NCBI RefSeq assembly: GCF_014647135.1
Contig: NZ_BMOP01000021.1
Location: forward strand, 1-64,000
Length of the DNA stretch: 64,000 bases
Source: Shewanella xiamenensis
Lineage (GTDB): Bacteria > Pseudomonadota > Gammaproteobacteria > Enterobacterales > Shewanellaceae
Direction of reading: 5' to 3'
Shown: piece after piece, positions 1-7,343 of the stretch
How the letters are laid out: every line of letters begins with the position of its first letter
Position numbering within the stretch: position 1 is the first letter of the stretch
Notes under the pieces: generated by a model
The model's input: only the letters and a program-made list of their open reading frames with translations
The model's database searches: none
What the model was told of the DNA's origin: nothing
Program-made: the position numbers and the translations under genes

Positions 1-114
1 AATGCACGGCAATTTAAGCTGGATGGTAAACGGGAAAGGGCATATCCACGAGTCCTTAAAATGAGCAAAAACAAGTTTCCGGTTAGACCAAAGAAAAATG
101 CCGTTCACTCTTAA
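1..114 (+). pseudogene. C-terminal end of a transposase-like ORF (cut by window edge)
   Basis: Frame 1 is open from the window edge to a TAA at 112-114 and encodes a basic tail with YPRVL, KFPVRPKK and a final NAVHS. Basic YPR/FPV-rich tails are typical of DDE (IS4-like) transposases, but the family cannot be named from 37 residues. The stop codon lies inside the hairpin at 97-126. A diverged copy of the same tail, with YPRVL and PV..KK at identical spacing, occurs in reverse orientation at 53671-53905. That supports a mobile or repeated origin. It could also be the end of an intact gene convergent with the porin. Confidence 0.35.
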
Positions 115-126
115 GTGAACGGCATT
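94..126 (-). terminator. Rho-independent terminator of the Tsx-like porin gene
   Basis: A 13-bp perfect stem (97-109 with 114-126) has a four-base loop and, read on the minus strand, is followed by a T-rich run. It lies 57 bases beyond the porin stop codon. It also forms the outer end of the repeat described for 1-114. Confidence 0.75.
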
Positions 127-182
127 ATGCCTTGGGCACCTTTTTAATGTTCAAAAGTAACTTTGACTTTTGCCAGTCACTG

Positions 183-935
183 TTAGAAGTGGTACTGAGC
201 AATTACAGAGTAAGTGTCTTGGTCGACACCTTTCACGCCGTATTTATTGGTCCACAGATCGTACTCGATACCTACCAGCAGTTTATTTGCCTTATGGTCA
301 CCAAATAGGCTCTTACCTAAATCGTATTTAAGCTGAGGATTAAAGTGGAAGTTCTCTTCATAACCACTGTTGTCTGTTGCAAATACCCAATCGATAAAGC
401 CATCGAGAATGATGTTAGCAGACCCTACAGGGATATCGATTCTGAATACTGGGGTGAACTGCCAGCCATCACTGATATTGCCTGAGCTCATCGCATCGCG
501 ACGATAGGTGTTGAAGTTAAGGTAGGTAAAGTAAGGCACGGCAACATCGACCCCTAAGCCATAGAGCAAGCTATGCACAGGGCCTTCACCTTCTTCGTAG
601 GTGAGGGCTAATGAAAGATCGGTGATTGGGCCGAAGGCAATCTTTTCGCCGAGGATTTTACTCGCGCTAAAGCGAGGTGAAATCTCTCCGTAGGTGGTGC
701 TATCCATGCCCGTGTGGTCGCCTTTGAAATAGATAAAATCTTGGAAGGCAAACCAATCACCGTATTTCCATGCACCAGCGGTTTCGAGTGTGACTGTTGT
801 TTGCTTGTCCGAAGGAGCCAAGTCGTAGTCTTCGCCATAAAGGGCGGTTGCACTGAAATCCCACCACTGTACTAAGTCACCAGCAAATGCTTGAGGTGTA
901 AGCATTAATGCTAGACATAGGCATGTCTTTTTCAT
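183..935 (-). CDS. Tsx-like nucleoside-specific channel-forming outer membrane protein
   Basis: This 250-residue protein has a signal peptide ending near QAFAG and then a beta-rich sequence with the Tsx/OmpK pattern: an N-terminal LVQWWDFSATALYG segment, alternating aromatic strands and a C-terminal aromatic residue (IAQYHF) that acts as the outer-membrane assembly signal. Members of the family are 12-stranded barrels that let nucleosides across the outer membrane, and some are phage or colicin receptors. Substrate is inferred from family only. The gene is monocistronic, with its own terminator at 94-126 and a 488-bp upstream region shared with the divergent NfeD gene. Confidence 0.8.
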   Translation of the reverse strand: MKKTCLCLALMLTPQAFAGDLVQWWDFSATALYGEDYDLAPSDKQTTVTLETAGAWKYGDWFAFQDFIYFKGDHTGMDSTTYGEISPRFSASKILGEKIAFGPITDLSLALTYEEGEGPVHSLLYGLGVDVAVPYFTYLNFNTYRRDAMSSGNISDGWQFTPVFRIDIPVGSANIILDGFIDWVFATDNSGYEENFHFNPQLKYDLGKSLFGDHKANKLLVGIEYDLWTNKYGVKGVDQDTYSVIAQYHF

Positions 936-1423
936 TGTTATTTCCTGTTGTAGGGGTAGAGGTTAATAAGGTTGTACTCAGTTCCTGCTCTGTGCACTGT
1001 ATGGCAAAGCGACTCAGGTGTTGTGTCTTGAGTCGACCCCCGACAGAGAGCTAGGTCAAAAGTGCGGGCAATATATGCAAAAATTTACAATTATTCAAAG
1101 TTTTTATCGAATGTTGTTGTGAAAATCACATAATCATATTGTGGGTTTGTATTTGCTTAATTTATTGATTTTGTATGATTATTTATTGTTTCCATTCTTG
1201 TTTGTTGATGTTTTAAGCTAACTTTTTGAATTGATTGTGCTTAATTTTAGAACAGAAGCCCATAGCGTTTTCACTATAAGGCGATTCAGCCTATTAGTCA
1301 GCTTCAGTTATTTCCCTTGCTGTCGTGTAAAAATCGGCGTATAAATTTATGACATATTATGTCGCGCGTCTGTTGTTCTGCTGCTATAGTGCTGCACTGG
1401 ATGCTCTCATTTCAGGGGGAAAT
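936..1423. other. Divergent intergenic region between the Tsx-like porin and NfeD
   Basis: This 488-bp AT-rich stretch has no convincing gene. It must hold the promoters of both divergent genes. A 13-bp perfect palindrome, TGTGAAAATCACA, lies at 1118-1130. Its half-sites resemble CRP half-sites but are three bases apart instead of six, so it is not called as a CRP site. I see no unambiguous sigma-70 promoter. Confidence 0.5.
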
Positions 1424-1894
1424 ATGGAGTTTTCGAATCTGATTGTCATCTGGTCTATTATCGGGATTATCTTGATGCTAGCGGAACTGGTGATACCCGG
1501 AGGTATAGTTGTGCTTCTTGGTGCCGCCTGTTTAGTGGTCGCAGGTGCCTTAGGTATTGGCCTAGTGGAAGGCCTAGTTCAAAGTCTGACACTGTGGTTT
1601 ATGTCGGCCATTGTTCTATTGCTTGCCTTTCGGCAAGTCACACAAAAATTGGTCGGTGGGGATTCCCATGTGGACAACACCGATGAAGAACTTGATATCT
1701 ACAATCAAATCGCTCGAGTGAAACAAACCATAGGCCCAGGACAATCGACAGGAAGAGTCGAGTTTCAAGGGAGCGAATGGCCCGCATTGGGGGATGGTAG
1801 TGTCATTGCTGCGGGCTCTGAGGTCAGGATTATCTGCCGTGAAAACATTGCCCTAGTGGTTGAGCCTGTTCATCAGGCAACGTCTCAAAACTAA
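1424..1894 (+). CDS. NfeD family membrane protein
   Basis: The frame is open from 1349, but the ATG at 1424 is preferred: it follows an AGGGGGAA ribosome-binding site and starts directly at the conserved MEFSNLIVIW segment, giving 157 residues. Three hydrophobic segments (about residues 5-25, 28-48 and 55-72) precede a soluble OB-fold-like domain with the NfeD pattern GxxxGRVEFQGSEWPA (about 105-150). NfeD proteins partner with SPFH (stomatin/flotillin-like) proteins in membrane microdomains, and here two SPFH genes follow 11 and about 950 bases downstream. Probably one operon. The molecular role remains poorly defined. Confidence 0.85.
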   Translation: MEFSNLIVIWSIIGIILMLAELVIPGGIVVLLGAACLVVAGALGIGLVEGLVQSLTLWFMSAIVLLLAFRQVTQKLVGGDSHVDNTDEELDIYNQIARVKQTIGPGQSTGRVEFQGSEWPALGDGSVIAAGSEVRIICRENIALVVEPVHQATSQN

Positions 1895-1905
1895 AGGATG
1901 AGTCT

Positions 1906-2841
1906 ATGTTTGTGTTTACCTTAATCATTTTATTTGTCTTGTTTATTCTCTATAAGCTCATGCTAATAGTGCCAATGCGCGAGGTGCATGTCATTGAGCG
2001 TTTAGGGAAATTTCGCACTGTGTTACAACCGGGATTTCATTTCTTAATTCCCTTTTTCGACCGTGTGGCCTATCGCCACGATACCCGTGAGCAAGTGCTC
2101 GACGTGCCGCCACAAAGCTGTATCTCCAAGGATAACACTCAGCTTGAAGTGGATGGTTTAGTGTATCTGAAGGTTATGGATGGAAAACTAGCTAGCTACG
2201 GTATTGAAAACTATCGTAAAGCTGCCGTCAATCTGGCGCAAACTACGATGCGTTCTGAAATCGGTAAGCTCACTTTGAGTGAAACCTTTTCCGAGCGTGA
2301 CCGCTTAAACGAATCCATAGTGCGCGAGATTGATAAGGCGTCTGAGCCTTGGGGGATCAAAGTGTTACGTTATGAGATCCGTAATATCACACCATCGCGC
2401 CACGTGATCCATACCCTTGAAAAACAAATGGAAGCCGAGCGCCGTAAACGCGCTGAAATTACCCTAGCCAATGCTGAAAAGGCTGCGATGATCAATATGT
2501 CAGAGGGTGAACGCCAAGAGGCGATTAACATTTCTGAAGGCCAAAAACAGAAGCGTATCAACGAAGCTAAAGGTACAGGCCAAGAGATTGCCATTATTGC
2601 TAAGGCAAAGTCCGAAGGCATGGCTATGATTTCCCAAGCGTTAGCGGTTAATGGTGGTACCGATGCGATGAATATGTTGTTAAAAGAGCAGTTTATTGCT
2701 CAGGTTGGTAAGATCCTCAACGATTCGCAAGTGTCGGTCGTCCCCGCTGAAATGGCAAAACTCGAAGGATTCTTCGAAGGTATGGAACAAGTCACCCAAA
2801 CCGTGGCTGGCCATAATGCAACTAGCAAAGGAGCTCGCTAA
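1906..2841 (+). CDS. SPFH/band 7 membrane protein (stomatin/QmcA-like), copy 1
   Basis: A single N-terminal membrane helix (about residues 2-22) is followed by the SPFH/PHB domain, starting EVHVIERLGKFRTVLQPGFH, and by a charged coiled-coil region rich in SEG/AEGERQEAI repeats (about 180-240). The length (311) fits the stomatin/QmcA class. Such proteins oligomerise in the membrane and scaffold microdomains or protease complexes. The start lies 11 bases after nfeD, and the stop codon shares its last base with the start of the next SPFH gene. The two copies are clearly paralogous but diverge strongly at their N- and C-termini. Confidence 0.9.
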   Translation: MFVFTLIILFVLFILYKLMLIVPMREVHVIERLGKFRTVLQPGFHFLIPFFDRVAYRHDTREQVLDVPPQSCISKDNTQLEVDGLVYLKVMDGKLASYGIENYRKAAVNLAQTTMRSEIGKLTLSETFSERDRLNESIVREIDKASEPWGIKVLRYEIRNITPSRHVIHTLEKQMEAERRKRAEITLANAEKAAMINMSEGERQEAINISEGQKQKRINEAKGTGQEIAIIAKAKSEGMAMISQALAVNGGTDAMNMLLKEQFIAQVGKILNDSQVSVVPAEMAKLEGFFEGMEQVTQTVAGHNATSKGAR

Positions 2842-3773
2842 TGGAAATCCCATTGAATACTGATGTCGCAGTAATGGTTATTTGGGGACTGATTTTCGCC
2901 ATATTTGTGATTAAGCTGTTCCAATCCATTCGCTTAGTCCCGACTAAATCGGCCTATATCGTTGAGCGTTTAGGTAAGTACCACTCGACGTTAGATGCGG
3001 GTTTCCACACCCTGATCCCATTTGTCGATAAAGTGGCTTATATCCATGACTTAAAAGAGGAAACTATCGACGTGCCACCACAGGAGTGCTTCTCGAGCGA
3101 TGAGGTGAATGTGGAAGTCGATGGGGTGATTTATATCTCTGTTACCGATCCTGTGAAGGCAAGCTACGGCATCACCGACTATCGTTATGCTGCTATCCAG
3201 CTGGCACAGACCACCACGCGCTCTGTGATCGGCACTTTAGATCTCGACCGCACCTTTGAAGAGAGGGATGTGATTTCGGCCAAGGTAGTGGAAGTGCTCG
3301 ACCAAGCAGGCGCCATGTGGGGGATCCGCGTGCATCGTTATGAGATTAAAAACATTACGCCGCCCGAGACGGTGAAAAACGCCATGGAAATGCAAGTGAA
3401 TGCCGAGCGTGAGCGCCGTGCATTACTGGCAAAGAGTGAGGGTGATAAGCAGAGTAAGATCAATCGTTCCGAAGGGATTAAAGCGGAAACGATTAACCGT
3501 TCTGAGGGGGAAATGCAGCGTCGTATCAACGAGGCCGAAGGTAAAGCGGAGGAGATTTTAACGCTGTCGCGCGCAACTGCCGAATCGATTGAACGTTTAG
3601 CAACAGTGATTGCCGCTCCTGGTGGCCATAACGCACTGCGTATGCAACTCGGTGAGCAATACTTTAAGCAGCTTGATGGTTTAAGCCAAAAGTCTAGCCG
3701 TATTGTGTTGCCCGGTAATATGGTCGATTTCGATTACTGGATGAATAGCATAGGCTTAAAAGAGAAAGCTTAA
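2841..3773 (+). CDS. SPFH/band 7 membrane protein, copy 2
   Basis: The ATG overlaps the preceding TAA by one base (TAATG), so translation is probably coupled. One membrane helix (about residues 8-27) precedes an SPFH domain with the same ERLGKYHSTLDAGFH motif as copy 1, and a coiled-coil with repeated RSEG units (KINRSEG, TINRSEG, RINEAEG; about 195-245). The protein is 310 residues long. Tandem SPFH paralogues with one NfeD suggest a hetero-oligomeric membrane scaffold, which is inference. A terminator follows at 3828-3860. Confidence 0.9.
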   Translation: MEIPLNTDVAVMVIWGLIFAIFVIKLFQSIRLVPTKSAYIVERLGKYHSTLDAGFHTLIPFVDKVAYIHDLKEETIDVPPQECFSSDEVNVEVDGVIYISVTDPVKASYGITDYRYAAIQLAQTTTRSVIGTLDLDRTFEERDVISAKVVEVLDQAGAMWGIRVHRYEIKNITPPETVKNAMEMQVNAERERRALLAKSEGDKQSKINRSEGIKAETINRSEGEMQRRINEAEGKAEEILTLSRATAESIERLATVIAAPGGHNALRMQLGEQYFKQLDGLSQKSSRIVLPGNMVDFDYWMNSIGLKEKA

Positions 3774-3827
3774 GACACTAAACCATGCAGTTGCTTAAAT
3801 ATTCATAACTTAAGCACCAATAAACCT

Positions 3828-3860
3828 AAGGCCAAATAGTGATATTTGGCCTTATTTTTT
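3828..3860 (+). terminator. Terminator of the nfeD-SPFH-SPFH operon
   Basis: An 11-bp perfect stem (3828-3838 with 3843-3853) has a four-base loop and is followed by ATTTTTTG. It lies 55 bases after the second SPFH stop codon. Confidence 0.85.
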
Positions 3861-3946
3861 GCGGTTTTGCATAGGATTGACAAGGATGATTGGTTGAAAA
3901 TGTTTCGGACGAATGCATCTAATTGACGCGGTACAGGGGGAATTCA

Positions 3947-3979
3947 ATGAAGCCATCCGTTGGCGTTACATTGTATTAA
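3947..3979 (+). CDS. Possible 10-codon micro-ORF
   Basis: The ORF is ATG to TAA, 10 codons (MKPSVGVTLY), preceded by an AGGGGGAA Shine-Dalgarno six bases upstream. A perfect -35 hexamer TTGACA lies at 3877-3882, but no good -10 element is found at the right distance. Nothing is known of such a peptide and it may be chance. Confidence 0.12.
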   Translation: MKPSVGVTLY

Positions 3980-3990
3980 GACTAAGCGCG

Positions 3991-4215
3991 TTAATAGGCC
4001 AAACGTTCAGAGATTTCAGAGTGGGAATGGGTTTCGATAAGCCGCGCTATAGTGTCTTGTTCAAGTACTGCTAAGGCGGAAATTTCGTTGTAAATCTTAT
4101 CCTGCACATCTAAAGGCATGTGAACATGCTCCATAAACATCCGGATACTTAAGGCGTCACCACTTTTGAACAGTTGGCTAAATTCAGAGGCTTCGATCTC
4201 GATTAATGCATTCAT
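3991..4215 (-). CDS. Small conserved-looking protein of unknown function
   Basis: This is a 74-residue acidic, mostly helical protein beginning MNALIEIEASEFSQLF, with no signal peptide, membrane segment or cysteine. The start is supported by a strong AGGGTGAAG ribosome-binding site just upstream of ATG. I do not recognise a family. The gene is isolated: the SPFH operon ends to its left and a MITE-like element lies to its right. An FNR-like box at 4290-4303 lies 75-88 bases upstream of the start, so anaerobic control is possible. Confidence 0.6.
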   Translation of the reverse strand: MNALIEIEASEFSQLFKSGDALSIRMFMEHVHMPLDVQDKIYNEISALAVLEQDTIARLIETHSHSEISERLAY

Positions 4216-4289
4216 AATACTTCACCCTGAGGTTGGTTTTTGGAGAGTAGACAACAGGTTTTGCTGTTTATTAAGAGATACGCCTAAGT

Positions 4290-4303
4290 TTGATCTAGGT
4301 CAA
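4290..4303 (-). promoter_or_regulatory. Candidate FNR (EtrA)-type binding site
   Basis: The sequence TTGATCTAGGTCAA differs from the FNR consensus TTGATnnnnATCAA at one position. It is the only such box noticed in the region and lies upstream of the small minus-strand gene. A TTAATAA stretch nearer the gene could be a -10 element, but the spacing would put the box near -35 rather than the classic -41.5. Confidence 0.35.
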
Positions 4304-4390
4304 TTAAACGCCATATTAATCTTTCTTAATAAACAAATTTACTGTGTAAAAATAGGTGGTTATAAATTCCATAAAATGAAGTTGTGACTT

Positions 4391-4655
4391 ATACCAATCA
4401 CATTAAATATCTAATCAGTTCAGAGCCTCACAGGCATCTCAATCCAAGGCGCATTGACGCAGAAATGGTTATTCCCTTTTAAGTCAATGTAACACGGGAG
4501 TGAGATGCCTGTGAGGCTCCCGAAGGGCGGGGTTGAACGTGCTTTATACTGCGTTTAAGGCTTTCGACAGAGCGCCACTATGCCTTCAAGCCTTCGCCTT
4601 GTCTAAAACCCGTTTAACTCCCGCTGAATGAACAGATATTTAATACGATTGGTAT
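4391..4655. mobile_element. MITE-like palindromic repeat element (265 bp)
   Basis: The element is bounded by inverted termini: ATACCAATC and TTAAATATCT at the left (4391-4412), and the same two blocks inverted at the right (4634-4655). Inside, a 19-bp perfect inverted repeat (4423-4441 with 4501-4519) encloses ATTGAC...GTCAAT. It has no ORF. Nested terminal inverted repeats with no coding capacity are the signature of a MITE mobilised in trans. It lies in an intergenic gap between two convergently oriented ends of unrelated regions. The parent transposon cannot be named. Confidence 0.65.
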
Positions 4656-4719
4656 TAGCTCAATGTTTAAAACGAGGCGAAAGAGGGTGGTTGGGAGCGG
4701 ACTTCAGTTGGCAAGAAGA

Positions 4720-4757
4720 TAAAAAATCGCGGCGCGTGATGGCTCACGCGCCGCGAT
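4720..4757 (-). terminator. Terminator of the priA/argS/SPOR region
   Basis: A GC-rich 14-bp perfect stem (4726-4739 with 4744-4757) with a TGGC loop is followed, on the minus strand, by a run of T. It lies 25 bases past the SPOR protein stop codon. Confidence 0.9.
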
Positions 4758-4781
4758 TCAGAGACCCATTTCCGAGTAGGA

Positions 4782-5483
4782 TTACTTAGGAATGGCTAAG
4801 AGTTGGCAGCCATTGATCCCTGCATTTTGCAAGGTGTGACGCTTACGCTCGGCATCACGTTTGCGCTCATAAGGCCCGAGGATGACTTTGTACCAAGTGC
4901 CTGAGGTGCCCTCAATTTGTCTGACCTGCGCTTCTAATCCTTGGAATGCAATCACGGCCTTCATCTGGTTCGCCTGCGACTCCTGACGGAATGAGGCGCA
5001 CTGCAATTGATATTGCTGTGGCGCTCGCGTCGCCACGACATCAGGAATATCCACTTCGACGTGTTTATTCTCAAGCTCGTCCAGATAGGTCCATTCTTCC
5101 TTGGGTTTTGGCGGCAAGGCATTCGGATCTTTCTTCGGCACTTCAACTTCAACTACCGGCTGTTCCTCTACCGGAGCGGCGACGGCGACTTCTTGGCGCT
5201 CAACCTCTTTCACCTTTGGCGTTAGCGTTGCAGCGGGTTCTCTTGCCTTCACTTCTTTTTCTGTTTTGACTTCAACAGGCGCTTCCTGCTTAGCTGTGTC
5301 TTTAATGCTCCACAGAAAATACCCAAAACTGCCTACTGCTACAAAGGCAAACAGGATCAAAGGAATAGGAAGTTTACGGCTAGGAGGGGCCTTTTTAGCC
5401 GCAGGCCTTGCGCGTGTCGCGCGGATCGGGCGCGGTTTTGCGCCCGATTGCGGTCTTCTGTTGGCATAGTCACGATTGCTCAT
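4782..5483 (-). CDS. ftsN: SPOR-domain cell division protein (FtsN-like)
   Basis: The 233-residue protein has a basic cytoplasmic N-terminus (RPRPIRATRARPAAKK-like), one membrane helix (about residues 41-60), a long Glu/Pro/Val/Lys-rich periplasmic linker (about 65-150), and a C-terminal SPOR domain (about 155-232) with YQLQCASF and the WYKVILGPYERKRDAER core. This is the FtsN layout; FtsN binds denuded septal glycan through SPOR and activates FtsWI. It lies three bases after argS, near priA and rpmE, as ftsN does near priA/rpmE in enterobacteria. The linker is low-complexity and produces long spurious ORFs in other frames. Confidence 0.8.
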   Translation of the reverse strand: MSNRDYANRRPQSGAKPRPIRATRARPAAKKAPPSRKLPIPLILFAFVAVGSFGYFLWSIKDTAKQEAPVEVKTEKEVKAREPAATLTPKVKEVERQEVAVAAPVEEQPVVEVEVPKKDPNALPPKPKEEWTYLDELENKHVEVDIPDVVATRAPQQYQLQCASFRQESQANQMKAVIAFQGLEAQVRQIEGTSGTWYKVILGPYERKRDAERKRHTLQNAGINGCQLLAIPK

Positions 5484-5486
5484 GGC

Positions 5487-7232
5487 TTACATCCGTTCTA
5501 GGGTTTCGATACCTAGTAGATTTAGGCCTTTTTGCAGAGTGCTCGCCGTCAGTTGTGACAGCAGTAAACGACTGTGTTTTTGCTCGTCGTTATCGGCTGC
5601 AAGCACTGGGCAGGCCTCATAGAAACTAGAGAAAGCCCCTGCTAATTCATAGAGGTAACCGCAGAGCACATGTGGTTGGCCTTTGTCGATAACACGGCTT
5701 AGGATTTCACCAAACTGCGCCAGTTTGTTGCCTAGATCTTTCTCTTTTTCGTGGTCGAGTACGATTTTGGCTTGGCTTAAGTCAACATCGGTCGCACGCT
5801 TGAAAATGCCCGCTACACGGGTGTAAGCGTATAACAGGTAAGGCGCGGTATTGCCTTCAAAACTCAACATTTGCTCGAAGCTGAAGATGTAATCGCTGGT
5901 ACGGTTTTTCGACAGATCAGCATATTTCACCGCGCTGATCCCGACTACGCGGGCGATTTCAGCAAGTGTCGCTTCATCCATATCTGGATTCTTACTGCGA
6001 ACTAATTCCAGCGCGCGGGTGTTGGCTTCGTCGAGCAGATCAACTAATTTCACCACGCCACCAGTACGGGTTTTAAATGGACGACCATCTTCGCCATTCA
6101 TAGTACCAAAGCCTAAGTGCTCGAGTGACATATCCTCGCGGACAAACTTGGCCAGTTTGGCAAGGCTAAACACTTGCTGGAAGTGCAGCGCTTGGCGTAA
6201 ATCAACAAAATACAGCACGCGGTCAGCCTTGAGCACGTTTGAGCGGTAACGCATCGCGGCTAAGTCGGTTGTGGCGTACAGGTAACCACCATCGGCTTTT
6301 TGAATGATAACCGGCAGTGGTTCGCCTTCTTTTGTGCGGAAGGCCTCTTGGAAGACAACTTTGGCACCGTTGCTTTCAGTCAATAAACCTTGGGCATCTA
6401 AATCTTTAACAACTTGCTCTAAATCGGCGTTGTAGGCACTTTCACCGTGCACGTCGGCGCGGGTTAAACTCACCCCTAAACGCTCGTACACTTCGTGGCA
6501 GTGGCTTAGTGAAATATCGTTAAATTCGCGCCACAGTTTGTTGCAGTACTCATCACCGGATTGCAGTGCAACCACAAGCTGACGGGCGCGGGTAGCAAAT
6601 TCGGCAGACTCGTCAAAACGCAGTTTGGCAGCGCGGTAGAAGGTTTCGAGATCCGATAACTCTAATTGAGCTTGTTCGCCATTGGCCGCACGTAATTCTT
6701 CCATGTAAGCCAACAACATACCAAATTGGGTGCCCCAGTCGCCCACGTGGTTTTGACGGATCACTTTGTGACCTAAAAACTCGAGGGTGCGCACCACGCT
6801 ATCGCCAATGATAGTTGAACGCAGGTGACCTACGTGCATCTCTTTGGCGAGGTTGGGTGACGAATAATCCACCACAACAGTTTGTGGTGCGGGTAATTTG
6901 ATCCCTAAATGCGCATCGCCAATCGCGGCTTGTAACTGGTTTGCCAGTGCGCTGTCATCGATGAAGAAGTTGATAAAGCCTGGGCCTGCGATTTCAACTT
7001 TTGCCACGTAAGCGGAGGCGGGAAGGGTGTCGATGATCAGCTGTGCTAATTCACGCGGATTTTTACCCGTCGCCTTGGTTAGCATCATGGCTACGTTGGT
7101 TGCCAAGTCACCATGGCTCTTATCCTTGGTTCGATCTACTTGAATTCGGGCCTCAAAATCCGTAGGTAAAATACCTTGTTGTTTAAAGGATTCGATAGTT
7201 TGTTCAAGTAATGATTGGATATGTGATTTCAT
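5487..7232 (-). CDS. argS: Arginyl-tRNA synthetase
   Basis: This is a class I aminoacyl-tRNA synthetase of 581 residues, close to the usual bacterial length (577 in E. coli). The N-terminal ArgRS-specific Add-1 domain (about residues 1-110) is followed by the HIGH-type signature in [16 protein letters not shown] (about 123-138), the Rossmann catalytic core, and the C-terminal DALR anticodon-binding domain (about 460-581). The lack of a canonical KMSKS is normal for this enzyme. It charges tRNA-Arg with arginine in the cytoplasm. The SPOR gene follows after three bases, so the two are probably co-transcribed. Confidence 0.97.
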   Translation of the reverse strand: MKSHIQSLLEQTIESFKQQGILPTDFEARIQVDRTKDKSHGDLATNVAMMLTKATGKNPRELAQLIIDTLPASAYVAKVEIAGPGFINFFIDDSALANQLQAAIGDAHLGIKLPAPQTVVVDYSSPNLAKEMHVGHLRSTIIGDSVVRTLEFLGHKVIRQNHVGDWGTQFGMLLAYMEELRAANGEQAQLELSDLETFYRAAKLRFDESAEFATRARQLVVALQSGDEYCNKLWREFNDISLSHCHEVYERLGVSLTRADVHGESAYNADLEQVVKDLDAQGLLTESNGAKVVFQEAFRTKEGEPLPVIIQKADGGYLYATTDLAAMRYRSNVLKADRVLYFVDLRQALHFQQVFSLAKLAKFVREDMSLEHLGFGTMNGEDGRPFKTRTGGVVKLVDLLDEANTRALELVRSKNPDMDEATLAEIARVVGISAVKYADLSKNRTSDYIFSFEQMLSFEGNTAPYLLYAYTRVAGIFKRATDVDLSQAKIVLDHEKEKDLGNKLAQFGEILSRVIDKGQPHVLCGYLYELAGAFSSFYEACPVLAADNDEQKHSRLLLSQLTASTLQKGLNLLGIETLERM

Positions 7233-7343
7233 GGGTTAATTAGCTACTAACTTTAAGAGTGAATACAGGGAATAACCGCGTATTTTAGCCGTTTGTGGTG
7301 ACTAATTGCTATCTTCCCGATGATTTTTTATCAAATTATTGAA

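Noticed and set aside
1118-1130. TGTGA-N3-TCACA as a CRP site
   Set aside because: CRP sites need six bases between half-sites; here only three.
4166-4387. 73-codon plus-strand ORF over the small protein and its promoter
   Set aside because: It overlaps the better supported minus-strand gene and the FNR-like box, with no ribosome-binding site.
5101-5469. Plus-strand ORFs opposite the SPOR protein
   Set aside because: They mirror the low-complexity linker and lack family features.
5487-7232. Missing KMSKS in argS as a defect
   Set aside because: Most bacterial ArgRS lack a canonical KMSKS; the enzyme otherwise looks complete.
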